Shown: in pieces, positions 34,733-40,620 of the stretch
Position numbering within the stretch: the stretch's first letter is position 1
How the letters are laid out: the number at the start of each line of letters is the position of its first letter
Source: Glaciecola sp.
GTDB lineage: Bacteria; Pseudomonadota; Gammaproteobacteria; Enterobacterales; Alteromonadaceae
Reading direction: 5' to 3'
Length of the DNA stretch: 40,620 nt
NCBI GenBank assembly: GCA_023268935.1
Contig: JALRKK010000069.1
Coordinates: forward strand, 1 to 40,620
Notes under the pieces: model-generated
Seen by the model: only the letters and a program-made list of their open reading frames with translations
Databases searched by the model: none
Told to the model about the DNA's origin: nothing
Made by a program: the position numbers and the translations under genes

Positions 34733-37441
34733 TCATTCAAAAACACGCCTCCAAATCTTTTGCACAGCATCTTGGAGAAAGCCCAATGTTGTATCATCAT
34801 GTACTTGGGAACGCTGTATACTCATATGATGCTGATGATGGCGCCAAGTTAAATAAGATTGGGTCAGTTGCTGTGCGGTGGTTTCTGGGATGATATTCGC
34901 CTCACACAACGCTTCGAGTTGTCGTATATTATCACTGTAATTGATAATGTTAGGGTATTGATGCGCATTTGCGAGGCACCAATATTGTGTCAAAAACTCG
35001 ATATCAGCCATTACTCCTTTGTCTTTAGCTTTGAGGTGCTCGCGCATTTTGAGGCGCATGTTCAATACATCTGCTGCGAGTTTTTTAGCATCACGCGGTC
35101 GACTTAATATTTGATTTCGAATATCGGCAAATTTTGCACAACTATGCATCTCCCCGTACACCGGACGAGCGCGCAAGAGTGCTTGGTGCTCCCATACCCA
35201 CGCTTCTGTTTGTTGATAGTTTAAAAATGTTTCGAATGAGCTAACCAGCAATCCTGAATTACCAGATGGGCGCAAGCGCAAATCACACTCATACAAATCC
35301 CCAAGTAGGGTTTTGGTATGCATCAGGTGCATGATGCGCTGGACAAACTTGGTGTAAAACTCTACAGCAGAGAGTGATTTTTTGCCATCGGTTACTGCGT
35401 CTTTGGGGCGGTCAAAGAGACAGACCAGATCCAAATCCGAACGATAACTCAATTCTATGCCACCGAGCTTGCCATAGCCAATAATGACCAAGCCCGTATT
35501 CTGTTCAGTGGTGTTGGGCAACATACCGTATCGAGCAGTCACATGATGCCAAGCATCATTTACCACTCTGGCTAGGATTGTTTCAGCTAACAACGTCAAC
35601 TTGTCACTGACATGCGCTATTGGTAAAACATCCAAAATATCAGCTGCAGCAATACGTAACATTTGGGCAAGTTTAAACTGGCGTAGCGCCTGAATTTGTC
35701 CCTCAACATCATTTGGTTCTATGCGTAATAATGCATGTTGCAGTTGCGCTTGGTAATCAGTGCGCCAGCCAGCCATATCGTATTCAGAATGCTGCAAATA
35801 TTGTGGATGAATGAGCTCATCAAGAAGAACTGGAAATTGACATAATTGTTCAATCACCCAAGTGCTTTTGTTGCAAAATAACAAGACCTGCTCGCGCACA
35901 TTGTGATTTTCGAGCATCAGTTCCAAGTAAGCAGTGCGTTTAGAGACAGCTTGTAGCAAATGAAAAACACTACACCATACCGGCACTTGTTCGCGACCTG
36001 AATACTCACTGATCGGCTTGATAAACAACGGGCACAGCGCATTTAAAATTCGCGCACCTCGCTCACCAAGTTGCCACAGTTTTGCTGTGTTTTTATCGTG
36101 GATAAGTTGTTCCGCTAATGCAATGTCTATGCTCGTGCAAATAGTGGTCATCTCTTCGATACTTAAAGCTAACTCCCAGATATCTTGATATGCATTGTGT
36201 TGTTCTGTGTTTGGTTCATCTTCATCTTGGATAAACAATCTAAAATGAGCATGGATACGGTGTGAAACTTGTTGAATATATTCATACGTTTCTGCCCATG
36301 AAGCAAAACCTAACTGTTTAGCTAGAATCGTTTTGTGCTGCGTATCTTGAGGCAGAGTTTGAGTTTGTTGGTTGTTGTACTGTTGCAAGCGATGCTCAAC
36401 GGTACGCAATATCCAATAATCACGCTCTAGCTCAGAGGTCACTGAACTTGGCAAAATTTGATGTTCGGTGATGTGTTGCATAGCGTTCTGTAATGACGCC
36501 GTCTGTAAGTCTTTATGTCGCCCGCCATAGATCAGCTGACAACATTGCACCAAGAACTCCACTTCACGAATACCGCCTCGACCTAATTTGATGTTGTCTG
36601 AAAGTTGTCTACGACGGTATTCTTGGGCAATGTTACGTTTCATCTCGCGCAGTGAATCGAGCACACTAAAATCCACATAACGACGGTAAATAAATGGTTG
36701 CAGTATGTCGCTTAGCTGATTGCTGTAGTCATCTTGTGCATTGAGAATGCGAGCTTTGAGCATTGCATAACGCTCCCAACTGCGACCTTGGCTTTGATAG
36801 TATTCTTCTATTGCGGAAAAAGGCATGACTAAAGGCCCACTGTCACCGAGCGGACGCAAGCGCATATCTACCCGCCAAACTTGGCCATCCAGTGTGGTAT
36901 GGTCGAGCAAATAAATTAGCTTTTGCGCCACTTTGGTAAAGAACTGTTGATATTCAAATGGTTTACGTCGTTCGCTGAATTCACCGGTTTCTGGATAGGC
37001 AAAAATCAAATCAATATCGGAAGAAAAGTTGAGCTCATTACCCCCTAACTTGCCCATGCCCAAGATATATAAATGCTGTTTGCCATAACTACCCATAGGT
37101 TCACCATAGCGCTGTGAAATTTGCTGATATGCCATGCTGTAAGCACATAAAATGGTCGCATCAGCAACCTGTGATACCTGTTGTACGGATTGCTGTATCG
37201 ATTGCTCATGATACAGGTCACGATGGGTGATATGTGCCATGGCCAAGTGTTTAAATTGACGTAATTTGCTTAGTTGTTCGGTTTCTGATTGGCACTGTGT
37301 TACTAGGTTATCAAGCATGAGATGAAGATCTTGAGGCAGAGGGTGGCTCAATGGATACTGGGCAACGAAGGTTTCCCACTGCTCAGAATATTGTTCTATG
37401 ACCTGTGCTGTGTAAGGCGAATCAATCGCAATGTGTGTCAT
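34733..37441 (-). CDS. glnE: Glutamine synthetase adenylyltransferase / adenylyl-removing enzyme
   Basis: 902 residues (E. coli 946). A bifunctional enzyme that adenylylates and deadenylylates glutamine synthetase in response to PII state. Two nucleotidyltransferase domains are visible: N-terminal AR domain with GMGKLGGNELNFSSDIDLIF (Asp142, Asp144) and C-terminal AT domain with GYGKLGGIELSYRSDLDLVCLF (~650-675). The linked helical GlnD-like regulatory regions (NIKLGRGGIREVEFLVQ and KDKGVMADIEFLTQY) are intact. Its 5' end faces the DUF350 gene across 76 bases with a palindrome. In E. coli glnE and hldE are adjacent and codirectional; here a membrane protein gene lies between them and glnE is inverted relative to hldE. 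Confidence 0.96.
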   Translation of the reverse strand: MTHIAIDSPYTAQVIEQYSEQWETFVAQYPLSHPLPQDLHLMLDNLVTQCQSETEQLSKLRQFKHLAMAHITHRDLYHEQSIQQSVQQVSQVADATILCAYSMAYQQISQRYGEPMGSYGKQHLYILGMGKLGGNELNFSSDIDLIFAYPETGEFSERRKPFEYQQFFTKVAQKLIYLLDHTTLDGQVWRVDMRLRPLGDSGPLVMPFSAIEEYYQSQGRSWERYAMLKARILNAQDDYSNQLSDILQPFIYRRYVDFSVLDSLREMKRNIAQEYRRRQLSDNIKLGRGGIREVEFLVQCCQLIYGGRHKDLQTASLQNAMQHITEHQILPSSVTSELERDYWILRTVEHRLQQYNNQQTQTLPQDTQHKTILAKQLGFASWAETYEYIQQVSHRIHAHFRLFIQDEDEPNTEQHNAYQDIWELALSIEEMTTICTSIDIALAEQLIHDKNTAKLWQLGERGARILNALCPLFIKPISEYSGREQVPVWCSVFHLLQAVSKRTAYLELMLENHNVREQVLLFCNKSTWVIEQLCQFPVLLDELIHPQYLQHSEYDMAGWRTDYQAQLQHALLRIEPNDVEGQIQALRQFKLAQMLRIAAADILDVLPIAHVSDKLTLLAETILARVVNDAWHHVTARYGMLPNTTEQNTGLVIIGYGKLGGIELSYRSDLDLVCLFDRPKDAVTDGKKSLSAVEFYTKFVQRIMHLMHTKTLLGDLYECDLRLRPSGNSGLLVSSFETFLNYQQTEAWVWEHQALLRARPVYGEMHSCAKFADIRNQILSRPRDAKKLAADVLNMRLKMREHLKAKDKGVMADIEFLTQYWCLANAHQYPNIINYSDNIRQLEALCEANIIPETTAQQLTQSYLTWRHHQHHMSIQRSQVHDDTTLGFLQDAVQKIWRRVFE

Positions 37442-37444
37442 CTC

Positions 37445-37487
37445 TTGTCACTTTTATTATGCGCTATGGTATGATACAAATCATACC
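37445..37487 (+). promoter_or_regulatory. Divergent glnE / DUF350 promoter region with perfect palindrome
   Basis: GGTATGAT-ACAA-ATCATACC (37468-37487) is a perfect 8+8 inverted repeat. TATGAT inside it (37470-37475) with TTGTCA at 37445-37450 (19-base spacer) could be the rightward promoter. The palindrome would therefore be either an operator over the -10 or a 5' hairpin in the glnE leader. Confidence 0.5.
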
Positions 37488-37517
37488 GCAAAACCCAGCA
37501 AATAAAAGAATTCTTAT

Positions 37518-38423
37518 ATGGAACAGTTGGTTGCTCTGGTCGCTTTCCCGAATGCACTCATGCTCTATGTCTTGATGGATATTGTCATCGTCTTAGCATT
37601 ACTGCTAACCATTCGTTTACTCGCAGGTTCTCAAAGTAAGGTGAGTGTGTCTGATGAGCTCGCAAGCAAAGACAATGCGGCGTTTGGTATCAGTGTTGCA
37701 GGGCGCATGATTGCGTTGTGCATTGTATTATCTGCGATTGTCGGTCGGCACATTGGACAAGGGTTTGATATCGCCGCATTGGGAATGTTGTTGTTTGGCA
37801 CCATCGGTATTCTTCTAATCAAATTAGGGCGCGTGGCACACGATAAAGTGATTTTGCATCGCTTAGTGAAAGATGAGGCGATTGCCAAGCGCAACACTGC
37901 TGTCGCAGTGGTGGATGCGTCGAGTGCTATTGCCTCGGCAATTGTGATTTATGGGGTAATCAACTGGGTGAAAGGCACCGATACTCAAGCGATTGTGGCG
38001 ATCATTACAGGCTTTTTTGTCATGCTCACTGTATTACTGGTGACGACTCGTATTTATGAATTGCGCTTTGCTCGCAACAATCAAGTTGATTCTCTGCAAG
38101 GCCAGTTGCGCAAAGGCAATTTGGCACTTGGTATACAGCACTCCGGTAATCTAATTGGAACAGCCTTGGTGGTCTCTGGTGCGGGTGATATATTGCAATA
38201 CGATGCGGCGACCTATGTCACTAACGCGACTGGCTGGTTGTTTTGTGGTGTGGTTGGCGCGTTCTTACTAGCCCTCATTGTCGGTTTGGCCAAACGTTTG
38301 GTGTTGCTGGGGATCGATTGGAAACAAGAAGTCGATCTGCAAGAAAACACTGGAATCGCTACCCTTGAATGGGTATTAAGCGTCGGCATCGCCCTAATTG
38401 TGTTGGGCATCATCCGTTTTTAA
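37518..38423 (+). CDS. DUF350 family membrane protein
   Basis: 301 residues with about eight hydrophobic helices, arranged as two related halves each containing a DUF350-like unit (DELASKDNAAFGISVAGRMIALCIVLSAIVG in the first, LQGQLRKGNLALGIQHSGNLIGTALVVSGA in the second). The linker between halves has ELRFARNNQ. Inner-membrane protein of unknown function. DUF350 proteins are often found with envelope or spermidine-related genes elsewhere. It is 32 bases upstream of hldE on the same strand, so probably cotranscribed with it. Confidence 0.85.
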   Translation: MEQLVALVAFPNALMLYVLMDIVIVLALLLTIRLLAGSQSKVSVSDELASKDNAAFGISVAGRMIALCIVLSAIVGRHIGQGFDIAALGMLLFGTIGILLIKLGRVAHDKVILHRLVKDEAIAKRNTAVAVVDASSAIASAIVIYGVINWVKGTDTQAIVAIITGFFVMLTVLLVTTRIYELRFARNNQVDSLQGQLRKGNLALGIQHSGNLIGTALVVSGAGDILQYDAATYVTNATGWLFCGVVGAFLLALIVGLAKRLVLLGIDWKQEVDLQENTGIATLEWVLSVGIALIVLGIIRF

Positions 38424-38455
38424 TAGAATTTTAAGATAAAGAGTTATTAGTCATT

Positions 38456-39889
38456 ATGGTTCATTTACCGTCTTTTCAGAACACCCGTATTATGATTGTT
38501 GGCGATATCATGCTTGACCGCTATTACAGCGGCGATACTGGCCGGATTTCACCAGAAGCACCAGTACCTGTGGTGAAAGTCAATGACCATGAAGCGAGGC
38601 CGGGCGGGGCTGCGAACGTTGCCATTAACGCAGCTTCATTGGGCGCACAAGTGCATTTGGTTGGCCTGTGTGGAGCTCGAGAAGGCGCTGCGGACGAGGC
38701 GGCTAAAATCCTAGAGGAGCGTTTATCAGCTCATGGGGTGACCTGTCATTTTGCCTTTGTTGATGGTATGGATACCATCACCAAATTACGGGTCATGAGT
38801 CGCAACCAACAGTTATTGCGTTTGGATTTTGAAGAGTCATTTGCTCAGGTAGATAAATCCGTATTGACACAACAAGTCGCAGCGGTATTAGGCGATGTTG
38901 ATGTGTTGGTGCTCTCTGATTACGCCAAAGGCACATTAAGTGATGCAGCATCTCTGATTGCACTCGCCAAGCAAGCACAAGTGCCAGTGGTTGTTGATCC
39001 CAAAGGCACTGATTACAGTGGCTATCGCGGGGCAACGTTGATTACCCCGAATATGTCTGAATTCCAACAAATTCAAGGTTCTGTTAATAGTGAAAATGAG
39101 TTAAGCAGCAAAGCACAAGCTTTGCGTGAACAATTAGCGCTCGAACATATTTTGGTCACGCGCTCGGAACATGGTATGTCGCTGTTTTCACAGGGCCCTG
39201 ATTATCACTTACCGGCCAAAGCCAAAGAAGTTTATGATGTGACAGGAGCGGGTGATACGGTTGTCGCAACCCTTGCGCTGGGCGTTGCCGTTGGCTTGGA
39301 ATTAAATCAGGCATGCGTGTTAGCAAACCAAGCCGCAAGCATTGTAGTGGGTAAGCTTGGCACATCAACCGTATCCCCAACTGAATTAGCGTTAGCGATG
39401 CAAGATGTGGTGCATGAAGACAGTGGCATTATGAATGCCGAGCAACTTGTGTATACCGTTCGTCAGTTACAAGCACAGGGCAAAAAAGTCGTGATGACCA
39501 ATGGATGCTTTGATATTTTGCATGCGGGACATGTGTCGTATCTACAAGCGGCGGCAAAATTAGGCGATCGCTTGATTGTGGCAGTCAATGATGATGCGTC
39601 GGTTACCCGCTTAAAAGGCCCAGGTCGACCGGTGAACAATGTCTCGCGTCGGATGGCGGTATTGGCTGGGTTAGGTGCTGTGGATTTTGTTGTGCCATTT
39701 GGGGAAGATACGCCACAGGCATTGATTGCCGGTGTCTTGCCAGATATCTTGGTCAAAGGCGGGGATTATACCGTAGAGCAAATTGCAGGTGGGACTGAGG
39801 TGATTGCCAATGGTGGTGAAGTCAAAATTATGCACTTTGAAGAAGGGGTATCTACTACTGCGATCATCAAGCAGATCACGGGCGAATAA
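38456..39889 (+). CDS. hldE: Bifunctional heptose-7-phosphate kinase / heptose-1-phosphate adenylyltransferase
   Basis: 477 residues (E. coli 477). It makes ADP-D-glycero-D-manno-heptose for the lipopolysaccharide inner core. The N-terminal ribokinase-type domain (1-~320) shows [23 protein letters not shown] and the catalytic [14 protein letters not shown]; the C-terminal nucleotidyltransferase domain (~345-477) begins with [17 protein letters not shown] (HxGH) and has [18 protein letters not shown]. Both active sites look intact. It implies a heptose-containing LPS, in line with the LpxL-like acyltransferase gene 4 kb away. A terminator follows. Cytoplasmic. Confidence 0.97.
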   Translation: MVHLPSFQNTRIMIVGDIMLDRYYSGDTGRISPEAPVPVVKVNDHEARPGGAANVAINAASLGAQVHLVGLCGAREGAADEAAKILEERLSAHGVTCHFAFVDGMDTITKLRVMSRNQQLLRLDFEESFAQVDKSVLTQQVAAVLGDVDVLVLSDYAKGTLSDAASLIALAKQAQVPVVVDPKGTDYSGYRGATLITPNMSEFQQIQGSVNSENELSSKAQALREQLALEHILVTRSEHGMSLFSQGPDYHLPAKAKEVYDVTGAGDTVVATLALGVAVGLELNQACVLANQAASIVVGKLGTSTVSPTELALAMQDVVHEDSGIMNAEQLVYTVRQLQAQGKKVVMTNGCFDILHAGHVSYLQAAAKLGDRLIVAVNDDASVTRLKGPGRPVNNVSRRMAVLAGLGAVDFVVPFGEDTPQALIAGVLPDILVKGGDYTVEQIAGGTEVIANGGEVKIMHFEEGVSTTAIIKQITGE

Positions 39890-39903
39890 CGTATCAAATA
39901 TGC

Positions 39904-39933
39904 AAAAAAGGGGCTGAATTTTCAGCCCCTTTC
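39904..39933. terminator. Bidirectional intrinsic terminator between hldE and the metalloprotease gene
   Basis: GGGGCTGA-ATTT-TCAGCCCC (39910-39929) with an A-run before (39904-39909) and TTT after. It lies 15 bases after the hldE stop and 18 bases from the convergent gene's stop, so it serves both. Confidence 0.9.
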
Positions 39934-39950
39934 CAATTTTCTAACCTAGA

Positions 39951-40620
39951 TTAAGTGTTCGATTTGTGAAACGCTCGGTTCATGCGGTCTTTTAAGAAGT
40001 TCCGATGTATCTTAGTCGCGGTATCCCCACGATTGACTTTTAACGTATCATTTAACTCTTGCAAGATATAAGTGGCGGTCGCTTGACTGATCAAATCATG
40101 CTTACTTGGCTTTTCTAATCCTGCAATGGCAATCAGACGTTCAACGTAGGCCACTTGTAACATTTGACGATACGTATTCACATCGCCACGAATATCTGCT
40201 TTAAACACCGCATCAGTTAAATCATTGAGCATATCGGCTAATGGATATTCGTTTCCATAGCGAGTGCTGTCAGTGATCCGCATCATAACGTTCGGGTGGA
40301 GCAGGTGATCCATTACACGAGATTGCATGCGTAAAAGCATCGAATGCGGTTTTGGATCTTCGTTGTTGCCGTAATGATAAAATCCTCGACGTTGTTTTTG
40401 TAAAAACGCAAAAAGCGGCTCTAAGTCAGCGATCGCATCGGGTGCAAAAATATGCTTGTTGAGCGCTTGCATGGCTTGTACTTGCTTCTCACGTGGAACT
40501 GGCGTAAACGGCTGGTCATATCCTTCTTGGCCTACCACAGCACGATTGATGTAGATACCACCGATATAGCGAGACATCACGTTGGCTTGGGTCCCCATGC
40601 TGCCGACAATGATATTTGCC
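39951..40620 (-). CDS. Zinc-dependent metalloprotease (DUF4953/DUF5117 type), C-terminal part only
   Basis: The frame is open to the right edge (at least 222 residues seen), so the N-terminus and the HExxH site lie outside the window. The visible part (VMSRYIGGIYINRAVVGQ, PFTPVPREKQVQAMQALNKHIFAPDAI, SRVMDHLLHPNVMMRITDSTRYGNEYPLADMLNDLTDAVF) resembles the helical C-terminus of large exported metalloproteases annotated DUF4953 in Alteromonadales and Shewanella. An ATG at 40598 is internal and should not be taken as the start. It ends with a basic tail (RNFLKDRMNRAFHKSNT). Convergent with hldE. Confidence 0.75.
   Translation of the reverse strand, partial: ANIIVGSMGTQANVMSRYIGGIYINRAVVGQEGYDQPFTPVPREKQVQAMQALNKHIFAPDAIADLEPLFAFLQKQRRGFYHYGNNEDPKPHSMLLRMQSRVMDHLLHPNVMMRITDSTRYGNEYPLADMLNDLTDAVFKADIRGDVNTYRQMLQVAYVERLIAIAGLEKPSKHDLISQATATYILQELNDTLKVNRGDTATKIHRNFLKDRMNRAFHKSNT

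Noticed and set aside
1-40620. CRISPR arrays, insertion sequences, prophage, toxin-antitoxin or defence systems, tRNA and rRNA genes.
   Set aside because: No spaced direct repeats, transposase or phage-like proteins, or tRNA cloverleaf were seen by eye; a dedicated scan could still find small RNAs.

Overview
The window looks like chromosomal core sequence from a marine gammaproteobacterium, most likely an Alteromonadales member (Alteromonas/Glaciecola/Paraglaciecola-like). This rests on the gene set (long-form FadE, GlnE, HldE, TamA/TamB, LpxL-type acyltransferase, gcvT-gcvH-gcvP, PurT, YbiT) and the moderate GC content. It is inferred from protein resemblance, not from a database search. I see no rRNA, tRNA, CRISPR array, insertion sequence or prophage.

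Layout. 1-0.5 kb: a His/Lys/Asp-rich tract reading leftwards off the window edge, overlapping a short rightward ORF of unknown function. 0.5-3.8 kb: a secreted TPR-like protein, a gamma-glutamylcyclotransferase-like protein divergent from a histone-deacetylase-family hydrolase, and a TerB-like protein. 3.8-9.3 kb: a LysR regulator divergent from the complete glycine cleavage operon gcvTHP. 9.4-14.6 kb: a VOC protein, the ABC-F ATPase YbiT, PurT and an exported amidohydrolase. 14.7-16.3 kb: an MscS channel, a tiny ribbon-helix-helix-like protein and YjbQ. 16.4-22.9 kb, leftward: a periplasmic serine hydrolase coupled to tamA and tamB, with yjbQ at the end. 23-27 kb, leftward: acyl-CoA dehydrogenase, aminoglycoside-phosphotransferase-like kinase, SDR and BASS-family transporter, an apparent lipid/acyl-CoA catabolic operon. 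27-30 kb: thymidine kinase and FadE, the latter with a probable FadR operator. 30-34.6 kb: a DUF3081-like small protein, a large multi-PAS hybrid histidine kinase and an LpxL-like acyltransferase. 34.7-40.6 kb: GlnE divergent from a DUF350 membrane protein and HldE, then the C-terminal part of a DUF4953/DUF5117-type zinc metalloprotease cut by the right edge.

Themes. Two envelope modules (TamA/TamB; LpxL-like plus HldE for lipid A and heptose) sit near two fatty-acid oxidation modules. One-carbon supply (gcvTHP) lies close to formate-dependent purine synthesis (purT). Nothing resembles a known defence island or mobile system. The more interesting signals are regulatory: two inverted repeats whose 3' arm carries the Shine-Dalgarno of the next gene (purT and the serine hydrolase), a perfect hairpin between gcvH and gcvP, a palindrome in front of the ribbon-helix-helix-like gene, a palindrome at the glnE/DUF350 divergent promoter and a FadR-like site at fadE. 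Several starts (GGCT-like, TerB-like, PurT, amidohydrolase, TamB, BASS, acyl-CoA dehydrogenase, FadE) are moved inward from the longest ORF, mostly on ribosome-binding-site, overlap or homology grounds.
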